Shown here: positions 1 through 5,236 of the stretch, piece after piece | Layout: every line of letters begins with the position of its first letter | Position numbering within the stretch: the first letter of the stretch is position 1 | Origin: Planctomycetaceae bacterium | GTDB lineage: Bacteria; Planctomycetota; Planctomycetia; Pirellulales; Thermoguttaceae | Direction: 5' to 3' | NCBI GenBank assembly: GCA_031259095.1 | Contig: JAIRLW010000499.1 | Span: 1-5,527 of the forward strand | Length of the DNA: 5,527 bases | Position numbers and translations under genes: made by a program | The notes under the pieces: generated by a model | Seen by the model: only the letters and a program-made list of their open reading frames with translations | Databases searched by the model: none | Told to the model about the DNA's origin: nothing

Positions 1-2
1 CC

Positions 3-218
3 GTCGAGTTGGCAACATGGAATGTCGAACAAAACAAGTTTAACAACAGAATATTCGCACCCTGGGACGACCAAACAAGACGACCCTCACACGCCGACAA
101 ACGTAACTTGTTACGACACATCATCTTAAAAAAAGAATTTTGCAAGGCGTTGCCAAAAGACATAAAACAAAAAATATTCGAATCACCACTAATATGGCTA
201 GGACAATTAGCAGGATAA
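3..218 (+). CDS. 3' end of an unrecognised protein gene (partial at left edge)
   Basis: The frame is open from the left edge to TAA at 216-218, giving about 71 residues (VELATWNVEQ... ending LIWLGQLAG). A TTG at 9 could serve as a start, but no ribosome binding site can be judged there and the frame continues upstream, so a truncated longer gene is more likely. The peptide is basic and hydrophilic, with no signal or membrane segment. It contains PSHADKR followed by a predicted helix (NLLRHIILKKEF) and ends in a short hydrophobic segment. HADKR followed by a helix and a Leu-rich end loosely recalls C-terminal tails of some transposases, but that is from memory and weak. The coding strand is A-rich compared with the neighbouring genes. 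It converges on the sensor gene with 32 bp between. No function is assigned. Confidence 0.45.
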   Translation, partial: VELATWNVEQNKFNNRIFAPWDDQTRRPSHADKRNLLRHIILKKEFCKALPKDIKQKIFESPLIWLGQLAG

Positions 219-250
219 ATTAGGAAAGGGCAGATATATTACAAAATGCC

Positions 251-2098
251 TTAATTGCTTTCATGTTTTTTAACCAAACAAAATCTTTTTTCGTGTTCGA
301 CCACAGGTTGTTGTTTTTCAACGATCTGCCGTAATTTTTTCTCTGTCTCGAAACTGTCAATCATTGCGGTTCGGGCTTCTTCCATAATTTGAAGGAGTTC
401 CGATTCAAGTTTTTGAGTCAAATCCGTTCCTACCATGATTTTTCCGCTCGACTCGCCGGTCAATTCACTGATTCGGGTTGCCGCTTCATTGGATGACTTC
501 GCCAACTTGCGAACCTCATCAGCAACCACCGAAAATCCCGCCCCTGCCTTGCCCGCACGCGCCGCTTCAATCGAAGCGTTCAAAGCCAACAAATTTGTCT
601 GCCGCGCAATTTTCGAAACAGCATCAATCACCTTGGCAATTTCTCCCGATCCCACATTGATTTCACGCATCAACCGAGCTGTTTCCTTGACCTGTTTGAC
701 CATTCCTTCGATCTCCCGAAAAAACGCTGAGGTAAATTTCTCTTGTTTTTCCGATTGCGCTTTTGCTCCCTCTTCGCTTTTTCTCAGTTCGCTCTGCTGC
801 TTGTGGAAACACAACTCCGGACGGGATAACCCATTGTGCAACGCTGTCGCCATCTCTTGGCACGAATGATAACCGCACGAACCGCAATCGAAAATATCCG
901 TATCATACTCTTTAAGAAGAGACTCCACATAAATTTGATCACGTTGCGATGTTGTCGGTTGCTTTATCGTGTTGTTTTCCCGAAGATTCTGATAATGCCG
1001 TTGGTAAATCGACGGCTTCCAATAAGCATCAATCTGTTGATGAAGAACTTCATGACAATCATCGGATTGGTATTTTTTTTGCTCTTCCTGATAAAGTTCG
1101 CGTAAAGTGTTGCTCCGCTGCTCCACCAACGACTCCAACTCGTCTTGTGACGGCGTTTTGTTTCGTACATGTATTGTGCCGGTACCGGCGTTGCAACCAA
1201 ATTCACAGTTCAAACAGTCAATCAACAGCGGATTGGTTTTGGCTTTTCGTGAAGTTTCCAAATGATCCAGATAATGATAAATTCCGGCGCCTTCAATTTT
1301 CCGAATATTTTCCTCAATTCCGGTAACATCACGCATTGCTGTCCGCATGAGACCGCCCGGCGAGGAAAAAAGAACCGCCCGTTCCGCCGCCGGATTATCG
1401 TAATCGGTCGGCTCAAATTGACCAAGATCAATTTTCTGCTCCTTCAAATAATCGTCCAACTTTGCCATCGTAACATTGTAATCGCCAAGTTGCGTTTCCT
1501 CAAATTCACGTTTTTTGGCAATACAGGGCGAAATCACAACAATTTTATGATCTGCGAATTGCTTATAATATTCGCGAATCATCTGAATTGTGTGAAGCAT
1601 TGGACTTTGCGCCGGAGCAAGGTACGGAATCAACTCCGGTCGGTAAATCTGAATATAGGTTACGATTGCCGGACAAGGTTGAGCAATGACGAGTTCGGGA
1701 TTTTTTGCCTTGATGTATTCGAGGTAAGACTTAACCGTCAATTCCGCGCCAAAACTAACATCAAAAACCGCTTTGATTCCAAGTGAATGAAGCCAGGTAT
1801 TGAATTGGAAATAGCGTTCGGGAAAATTAGCGGCAATCGCCGGCGCAACAATCGCAATCATTTTAATTCCGCGTTGCAAATCATTGAAAAATCGTTCCGT
1901 ATCATCGATAATTTCCCGCGCGCCATGCGAACACGCCCGAATACAAGAACCGCAACCTATGCATAAATTGTGATTCAGATTGATGCTCAGTCCGTTACTG
2001 CCGTCATTGCAATACCGAACCGGACAAACCCGAATACAGACATTGCAATTGACGCAACGGCTTTCATTGACACGAACAACAGGAGATAATTTTTTCAT
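251..2098 (-). CDS. [FeFe]-hydrogenase-like sensor fused to an MCP signalling domain
   Basis: This is a 615-residue protein with no membrane segment, so probably a cytoplasmic chemoreceptor. Domains in order: two ferredoxin [4Fe-4S] sites (C15, C18, C21, C25 and C46, C49, C52, C56); a [FeFe]-hydrogenase large-subunit C-terminal domain, about 78-310; a four-cysteine FeS domain, about 390-432 (C405, C408, C413, C430, with CGSCGYHSC); a polar linker; and an MCP hairpin, about 455-590, whose tip holds [17 protein letters not shown] and [13 protein letters not shown]. The H-cluster motifs survive as QPCP (C142), [11 protein letters not shown] (C192) and [13 protein letters not shown] (C298, C302). 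All four expected cubane ligands are therefore present, but the Cys before C142 is Pro. Related hydrogenase-like sensors carry PAS, kinase or phosphatase outputs; here the output is an MCP. Sensing H2 or redox state and signalling through CheA/CheW is inferred. No CheR/CheB tether pentapeptide is seen at the C-terminus. The ATG at 2098 sits just before the first cluster; no clear Shine-Dalgarno site precedes it. Confidence 0.9.
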   Translation of the reverse strand: MKKLSPVVRVNESRCVNCNVCIRVCPVRYCNDGSNGLSINLNHNLCIGCGSCIRACSHGAREIIDDTERFFNDLQRGIKMIAIVAPAIAANFPERYFQFNTWLHSLGIKAVFDVSFGAELTVKSYLEYIKAKNPELVIAQPCPAIVTYIQIYRPELIPYLAPAQSPMLHTIQMIREYYKQFADHKIVVISPCIAKKREFEETQLGDYNVTMAKLDDYLKEQKIDLGQFEPTDYDNPAAERAVLFSSPGGLMRTAMRDVTGIEENIRKIEGAGIYHYLDHLETSRKAKTNPLLIDCLNCEFGCNAGTGTIHVRNKTPSQDELESLVEQRSNTLRELYQEEQKKYQSDDCHEVLHQQIDAYWKPSIYQRHYQNLRENNTIKQPTTSQRDQIYVESLLKEYDTDIFDCGSCGYHSCQEMATALHNGLSRPELCFHKQQSELRKSEEGAKAQSEKQEKFTSAFFREIEGMVKQVKETARLMREINVGSGEIAKVIDAVSKIARQTNLLALNASIEAARAGKAGAGFSVVADEVRKLAKSSNEAATRISELTGESSGKIMVGTDLTQKLESELLQIMEEARTAMIDSFETEKKLRQIVEKQQPVVEHEKRFCLVKKHESN

Positions 2099-2146
2099 AG
2101 TGGAGTACTGCTAAAAGTGTTTTAAAAGATTCCGCAATATCATAAA

Positions 2147-2170
2147 CACAAAAATTGGGTAATATTTGTG
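2147..2170. promoter_or_regulatory. Dyad upstream of the sensor gene, possible operator
   Basis: Ten-base arms CACAAAAATT and AATATTTGTG surround GGGT, with nine of ten positions pairing. The dyad lies about 50-70 bp upstream of the start of the hydrogenase-MCP gene, where an operator or promoter would be expected. TATGAT on the minus strand just downstream of it could be a -10 box, but no convincing -35 box stands at the right distance. The half-sites point the opposite way from the Rex (TTGTGA-N6-TCACAA) and FNR (TTGAT-N4-ATCAA) consensus sites, so neither regulator is claimed. Confidence 0.3.
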
Positions 2171-2329
2171 AATTGACGTGATAAAAAAATGGTCGTTTCG
2201 GAATTGAGCGCGGACAGATAGAATAGATTTTTTTCTAACCAACGATACAGACGTATGTTACAGCAATAGACAATAGGTAATAAAAAGAAAAGTATTTCCT
2301 CTCCTGATTTATCGATATGATTTCAAAGT

Positions 2330-2412
2330 GCGGGAAAGAGGATTTGAACCTCCACTGAGTTGCCCCAACCAGGCCCTCAACCTGGCGCGTCTGCCAATTC
2401 CGCCATTCCCGC
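2330..2412 (-). tRNA. tRNA-Leu (anticodon GAG)
   Basis: The minus strand folds as a complete class II tRNA. The 7-bp acceptor stem GCGGGAA/TTCCCGC is perfect. The D-arm region contains GGCGGAATTGGCAGACGC. The anticodon stem CCAGG/CCTGG encloses the loop TTGAGGG, giving anticodon GAG (plus-strand bases 2376-2378), which reads CUC and CUU leucine codons. The long variable arm pairs as TGGG/CTCA, and the T arm is GGAGG-TTCAAAT-CCTCT. The 83-nt gene does not encode the 3' CCA; it is followed by ACT, so CCA must be added after transcription. It has its own promoter and stands alone between the sensor gene and the ferredoxin genes. Confidence 0.96.
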
Positions 2413-2431
2413 AAATTGGTAATAGCCGATA

Positions 2432-2459
2432 ATTTTACTATTTCTCAATACTGTGTCAA
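2432..2459 (-). promoter_or_regulatory. Sigma70-like promoter of tRNA-Leu
   Basis: On the minus strand TTGACA (2459-2454, a full match to the -35 consensus) is followed after 16 bp by TAAAAT (2437-2432, five of six matches to the -10 consensus). Transcription would start near 2424, about 12 nt before the mature tRNA 5' end at 2412. Strength and position fit a stable-RNA promoter. Confidence 0.75.
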
Positions 2460-2463
2460 GAAG

Positions 2464-2481
2464 GGGCAAAATATATTGCCC
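2464..2481. repeat. Short inverted repeat GGGCAA/TTGCCC
   Basis: Perfect 6-bp arms GGGCAA and TTGCCC enclose a 6-nt AT-only centre. It lies immediately upstream of the -35 box of the tRNA-Leu promoter on the minus strand. It could be a protein-binding dyad or a remnant hairpin; no T-run follows on either strand, so it is not a canonical terminator. Confidence 0.35.
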
Positions 2482-2495
2482 TATCAGTCCTAAAA

Positions 2496-2543
2496 GTCCC
2501 TAATGTCCCTTTAAAAATTTTAGCGTTAGGGACAACATAGGGA
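2496..2543 (-). terminator. GTCCCT-repeat hairpin, candidate terminator of the proximal ferredoxin gene
   Basis: The left arm GTCCCTAATGTCCCT (2496-2510) pairs with the right arm AGGGACAACATAGGGAC (2527-2543) as two 7-bp helices separated by a 1x3 internal loop, with an AT-rich apical loop. On the minus strand the helix is followed directly by TTTTA, so it could end transcription of the ferredoxin gene whose stop lies about 120 nt upstream at 2665. The arms are themselves direct repeats of GTCCCT, and another GTCC lies just outside at 2487-2490. This is more typical of a dispersed repeat than of a simple terminator. Both readings are possible. Confidence 0.4.
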
Positions 2544-2552
2544 CTATTAATT

Positions 2553-2640
2553 GGGAACCTCTAAATAGACCCTTTTCCAAAAACAAACGATTCGATTTTA
2601 ATCGACTGAAATCGAAATAAAATTAATTTTTAGAGATGCC
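2553..2640. repeat. MITE-like element A with phased TCGA repeats
   Basis: This 88-bp non-coding element starts GGGAACCTCTAAATA and ends TTTTTAGAGATGCC, an imperfect inverted copy (shared core TCTAAA). Inside, TCGA occurs at 2592, 2602 and 2612, exactly 10 nt apart. It shares its left end, the TCGA phasing and a 14-nt exact word (TCGACTGAAATCGA, inverted in the other copy) with element B at 3397-3503. It lies between the proximal ferredoxin stop and the GTCCCT hairpin. No clear target-site duplication is visible. Confidence 0.6.
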
Positions 2641-2664
2641 TAATTGAAAAATTGACGGCGGGAA

Positions 2665-2844
2665 TCAGAGAGAAATGGCTCCTACCGGACACACATCAAT
2701 ACATGCTCCGCATTCTCCGCAGGTATCGGGATCGATGGATGCTTTTCCATCTTGGTCGTCTTTTAGAGCGATTGCGTCCAGCGGACACGTCGAAACACAT
2801 TCACCGCATCCGGTACATTGGGTTTGATCAACAACGGCAGTCAT
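2665..2844 (-). CDS. 2[4Fe-4S] ferredoxin, proximal copy
   Basis: This is a 59-residue bacterial-type ferredoxin, near the roughly 55 residues of clostridial ferredoxins. Two cluster motifs are complete: C10-x2-C13-x2-C16-x3-C20-P and C42-x2-C45-x2-C48-x3-C52-P. It should be a soluble low-potential electron carrier for enzymes such as hydrogenases or oxidoreductases; the actual partner is unknown. The ATG at 2844 is fixed by AAGGAG, 7 nt upstream. By direct comparison 33 of 59 residues match the ferredoxin encoded next to it (2995-3174), and the cysteines occupy the same positions, so the pair is a tandem duplication. A 150-bp gap with an 18-bp palindrome separates the genes, which suggests separate control. 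The possible terminator is the hairpin at 2496-2543. Confidence 0.96.
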   Translation of the reverse strand: MTAVVDQTQCTGCGECVSTCPLDAIALKDDQDGKASIDPDTCGECGACIDVCPVGAISL

Positions 2845-2851
2845 CGTTTTG

Positions 2852-2857
2852 CTCCTT
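2852..2857 (-). promoter_or_regulatory. Shine-Dalgarno site of the proximal ferredoxin gene
   Basis: On the minus strand AAGGAG stands 7 nt before the ATG at 2844. It fixes the start of the 59-residue ferredoxin and leaves no room for a longer N-terminus. Confidence 0.85.
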
Positions 2858-2888
2858 TTAATTAATGGTTTTGAAAAAGTTGACCGTT

Positions 2889-2906
2889 GTCAATCAATTG
2901 ATTGAC
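2889..2906. promoter_or_regulatory. 18-bp perfect palindrome in the ferredoxin leader, candidate operator
   Basis: GTCAATCAATTGATTGAC is a perfect palindrome lying 45-62 bp upstream of the ferredoxin start at 2844. Its edge overlaps a consensus -35 hexamer TTGACA on the minus strand (2893-2888), although the best -10 at 17 bp (AACCAT) is poor. A further TTGAC at 2880-2884 forms a second inverted pair with GTCAA at 2889-2893, giving three half-sites in 27 bp. The arrangement fits a homodimeric repressor or activator site. The half-site order is the reverse of an FNR box. No regulator gene is in the window. Confidence 0.4.
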
Positions 2907-2994
2907 GGCAGTTGAGATTACAGACAAAATCTGTTTTAATCTTAACTTTTGACAAAATTGATTTACGAACGGTCATTGGGTAAAAACGGACGGT

Positions 2995-3174
2995 TTACAA
3001 CTCGATTGCAGAAGCGGGACAGACGTCGACGCAAGCGCCGCATTCGCTGCATGTTCCGGCATCGACGAATGCTTTATTGTTGTGCTCACTGCCGACAACA
3101 ATGGCTTCAAGCGGACAAGCTGAAACACATTCACCACAAGCGGTACATTTGTTCATTTCAACAGTTGCTGACAT
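2995..3174 (-). CDS. 2[4Fe-4S] ferredoxin, distal copy
   Basis: This is a second 59-residue ferredoxin, MSATVEMNKC at the start and CPASAIEL at the end. Cysteines 10, 13, 16, 20 and 42, 45, 48, 52 ligate two [4Fe-4S] clusters, exactly as in its neighbour. A soluble low-potential electron carrier role follows from the family. The frame stays open upstream to an ATG at 3273 (92 residues), but the start at 3174 is preferred. AAAGGAG lies 9 nt before it, the residues added upstream are not ferredoxin-like, and the predicted transcription start (near 3250) falls inside that extension. The sequence between the two clusters (VVGSEHNNKAFVDAG) differs strongly from the other copy, so the two may have diverged in partner or potential. 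Confidence 0.96.
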   Translation of the reverse strand: MSATVEMNKCTACGECVSACPLEAIVVGSEHNNKAFVDAGTCSECGACVDVCPASAIEL

Positions 3175-3183
3175 GGATTGGGA

Positions 3184-3190
3184 CTCCTTT
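3184..3190 (-). promoter_or_regulatory. Shine-Dalgarno site deciding the distal ferredoxin start
   Basis: AAAGGAG on the minus strand lies 9 nt before the ATG at 3174 and supports the 59-residue product over the 92-residue reading that would begin at 3273. Confidence 0.85.
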
Positions 3191-3256
3191 GTAAAAAAGT
3201 AGGGTTGTTGGGTTTCAAAAGGGCAAGCCCGGCATGGCTTATCCAAATCTTTGATT

Positions 3257-3284
3257 ATTCTACAAAATTTCAAACTTTTGGCAA
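3257..3284 (-). promoter_or_regulatory. Sigma70-like promoter of the distal ferredoxin gene
   Basis: On the minus strand TTGCCA (3284-3279, five of six consensus) is followed after 16 bp by TAGAAT (3262-3257, five of six). Transcription would start near 3250, giving a leader of about 75 nt. The leader contains a short inverted repeat AAGCC/GGCTT. Transcription may run on into the proximal ferredoxin gene, since no strong terminator separates them. Confidence 0.6.
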
Positions 3285-3313
3285 GACCTAATCTGAAAAA
3301 AAGTCAAAAAAAA

Positions 3314-3330
3314 TAGAAAAATTTTTTCTA
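3314..3330. repeat. AT-rich palindrome in the divergent ferredoxin-kinase gap
   Basis: TAGAAAAA and TTTTTCTA form 8-bp arms around a single T. It lies upstream of the ferredoxin promoter, in the 407-bp gap (3175-3581) between the divergent ferredoxin and kinase genes. Besides this, that gap holds the ferredoxin promoter, a small dyad ACGGT-A-ACCGT at 3372-3382, repeat element B, and about 80 bp of AT-rich leader before the kinase with no convincing promoter hexamers. Confidence 0.35.
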
Positions 3331-3396
3331 GCGTTCACTGGCTGGTTGTTAATTCAGGTAATCCAAGATAGACGGTAACCGTATAGAATTGCTAAA

Positions 3397-3503
3397 GGGA
3401 ACTTCTAAAAACTTATTTTTGATCGACCGAAATCGATTAAATTCGATTAACTTCGACTAAAATCGATTTTGGTCGATTTCAGTCGAAGTTTTTAGAAATT
3501 ACT
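3397..3503. repeat. MITE-like element B with seven TCGA units at 10-nt spacing
   Basis: This roughly 107-bp non-coding element starts GGGAACTTCTAAAAACTT. The sequence TTCTAAAAACTT (3403-3414) recurs as a perfect inverted copy, AAGTTTTTAGAA, at 3486-3497. Between them TCGA occurs at 3423, 3433, 3443, 3453, 3463, 3473 and 3483, seven copies at exactly 10-nt steps. Inner sequences also pair (TCGACCGAAATCGA with TCGATTTTGGTCGA, one mismatch), so the whole element can fold into a long imperfect hairpin. It is related to element A at 2553-2640 and lies about 80 bp before the kinase start. Confidence 0.7.
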
Positions 3504-3581
3504 ATTGTTTTGCAAGGAATTGATGTTAAATTATTGGATACTTTATTGCGGTCTATTTCTTAAACCCTTTGGATCAAACCC

Positions 3582-5204
3582 ATGATTTCCGTTGCTCAAT
3601 TCCTTGATTTATTACGGCGCAGCGGTTTAGTCGATTCCGTTAAACTTGATGAAGCGTTGGCGTCCATCGAATCGGAAGCAACTGAAGGACAGTTGGATGA
3701 AGTACAATATGTTGCGTCAGCACTGGTTAAGCGTTACCTGTTGACCGTCTGGCAGGTAAAGCAACTCCTGAAAAAACGTTATCGAGGTTTTTTTCTCCGG
3801 CAATATAAAATATTAGGACATCTCGGTTCCGGCGGAATGAGTTCCGTCTATCTTGCCGAACACACCTTAATGCAGCGCCGTGTTGCAGTAAAAGTGTTGC
3901 CGCGAAAACGGCTGGAAAAGTCGATCTATCTGGAACGCTTTATCCGTGAAGCCCAAGCAATCGCTTCGCTCGATCATGCCAACATTGTCCGGGCTTACGA
4001 CATCGACCACGAAGGCGATCTGCATTATATTGTTATGGAATATTTTCCGGGTGAAAATTTACAGAAAATTATCGAAAAAGAAGGAAAAATTACGTTTGCC
4101 CGAATCGTCAATATTTTACGTCAGGTTTCGGGCGCACTGGCTTATGCTCATGCGGTGGGCGTGATTCACCGCGACGTCAAACCAAGCAACATTCTTGTCA
4201 ATACGCAAGGCGAAGTTAAAATTCTCGATCTTGGTCTTGCTCTTTTGGATGAACGGCTTTACGAAGGGCGTATCACTCATATTCAGGAAGAAACAATTCT
4301 TGGAACTGCCGATTATTTGGCGCCGGAACAAGCGTTGGACAGTCATAAAGTGGATGCCAGAGCCGATATTTATTCGTTGGGCGGCGTTTTGTATTTCTGT
4401 TTAACCGGTCATCCGCCGTTTTCTGACGGTTCGGTGTCAAGGCGGCTTTTAGATCACCAGCAAAAAGAACCGCCAAGTATTCTCCTTGACCGACCCGATA
4501 CTCCGGAAGACTTGATTCTTCTGTGCAAAAAAATGATGTCCAAACGTCCTGAAAATCGCCAGCAATCAGCCGCTGAGGTAACGCGGGATTTTGAAAACTG
4601 GCTCGTTAAATACGGTTACGCAGAAGCAAACGAGTTTTCGTTGCAAAATATTTCCGCGATTTCTGCATGGAACACAGACAACCGGTTCTCCGATTCCGCA
4701 TCACAAAACTCTCAACGCGGAAAACTGTTACAACTTCTGCATCAAATGGACGCTCAGGATGCACAAAAAAGTAATGTCGAATCGGCGAGACATGATTCGG
4801 ATTTTTCGATTCTTGGCGAGGAAATTCATGTGAATCTTTTAGATTCGGTTCATGGTTCAAGCATGTTTTCTCCGACAAGTTATTCCGATTCCAGTCAATC
4901 GTCGGTCGGCAGACAAAATGAACATCAAGATTCCGCTCTCCACACGCTCAACGAAATCGAAAAAACACGCGCCCGATTACGCCGTCAAAACATCAACTAC
5001 ACCTCAAAAAACTTGCCCAATGTTCCTAAAAAAATATCAGCCGCCGAAACTTCGGAAATAAAACCGAAACAAGGAATCGACGCTTGGTATCGTCATGTTC
5101 CGGTTTGGTTCTGGACATTATTCCTTTCCGGTTACGCCGCCGCGATTTTTCTTGCCGGAATTTTAGCAACATTGCTCGTCTTACTCGGAACACTACGAAA
5201 ATAA
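3582..5204 (+). CDS. Planctomycete-type Ser/Thr protein kinase with C-terminal membrane anchor
   Basis: This is a 540-residue Hanks-type kinase that transfers phosphate from ATP to Ser/Thr of unknown targets. Residues 1-70 form a helical region (SVAQFLDLLRRSGLV... WQVKQLLKKRYRGF) that I recall in front of many planctomycete kinases. The kinase domain covers about 75-340: glycine loop GSGGMSSVY (82-90), VAVK with K104, E123 in the C-helix, HRDVKPSNIL with D198 and N203, DLG at 216-218, APE at 247-249, DIYSLGG at 262-268. All catalytic residues are present, and the RD motif suggests control by activation-loop phosphorylation. A Ser/Gln-rich low-complexity linker (about 345-500) leads to one hydrophobic helix (about 508-536), with only LRK after it. 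The catalytic domain should thus face the cytoplasm with no extracellular sensor. The ATG at 3582 has only a weak upstream GGA. Its 3' end converges on proA with a 32-bp gap. Confidence 0.95.
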   Translation: MISVAQFLDLLRRSGLVDSVKLDEALASIESEATEGQLDEVQYVASALVKRYLLTVWQVKQLLKKRYRGFFLRQYKILGHLGSGGMSSVYLAEHTLMQRRVAVKVLPRKRLEKSIYLERFIREAQAIASLDHANIVRAYDIDHEGDLHYIVMEYFPGENLQKIIEKEGKITFARIVNILRQVSGALAYAHAVGVIHRDVKPSNILVNTQGEVKILDLGLALLDERLYEGRITHIQEETILGTADYLAPEQALDSHKVDARADIYSLGGVLYFCLTGHPPFSDGSVSRRLLDHQQKEPPSILLDRPDTPEDLILLCKKMMSKRPENRQQSAAEVTRDFENWLVKYGYAEANEFSLQNISAISAWNTDNRFSDSASQNSQRGKLLQLLHQMDAQDAQKSNVESARHDSDFSILGEEIHVNLLDSVHGSSMFSPTSYSDSSQSSVGRQNEHQDSALHTLNEIEKTRARLRRQNINYTSKNLPNVPKKISAAETSEIKPKQGIDAWYRHVPVWFWTLFLSGYAAAIFLAGILATLLVLLGTLRK

Positions 5205-5228
5205 AATTTCCTGATCGTTTCAGAATTT
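5204..5228. terminator. Weak hairpin between convergent kinase and proA genes
   Basis: CTGA (5211-5214) pairs with TCAG (5220-5223) around TCGTT. After a two-base bulge on the left, AAATT (5204-5208) pairs with AATTT (5224-5228). The hairpin fills most of the 32-bp gap between the two stop codons and could stop transcription from both sides. It is AT-rich and lacks a long T-run, so this is tentative. Confidence 0.25.
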
Positions 5229-5236
5229 GGAGAAAA

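Noticed and set aside
435..1786. Several open frames of 80-174 codons on the plus strand
   Set aside because: They lie antisense to the sensor gene, whose product has clear domains throughout. Their translations show no recognisable motif and they overlap one another.
251..2098. Catalytic [FeFe]-hydrogenase
   Set aside because: The proton-relay cysteine is replaced by proline and the C-terminus is an MCP signalling domain, so a sensory role is more likely.
2889..2906. FNR/CRP-family binding site
   Set aside because: The half-sites are in the order ATCAA...TTGAT, the reverse of the TTGAT-N4-ATCAA consensus.
2920..2934. Hairpin ACAGA-CAAAA-TCTGT as terminator of the distal ferredoxin gene
   Set aside because: The stem is only 5 bp and, on the strand of the ferredoxin genes, no T-run follows it; the T-rich tail is on the wrong strand.
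2652..3194. Plus-strand open frames across the ferredoxin genes
   Set aside because: They are Arg-rich antisense readings of the two ferredoxin genes and have no support of their own.
3175..3273. N-terminal extension of the distal ferredoxin to an ATG at 3273, including a CRACP sequence
   Set aside because: A strong Shine-Dalgarno site lies inside it just before 3174, the predicted promoter (-10 at 3257-3262) would start transcription within it, and the other ferredoxin has no such extension.
3423..3492. CRISPR array suggested by regularly spaced repeats
   Set aside because: The repeat is only 4 bp and the spacing only 10 bp; a CRISPR array needs repeats of about 23 bp or more and spacers near 30 bp, and no cas gene is present.
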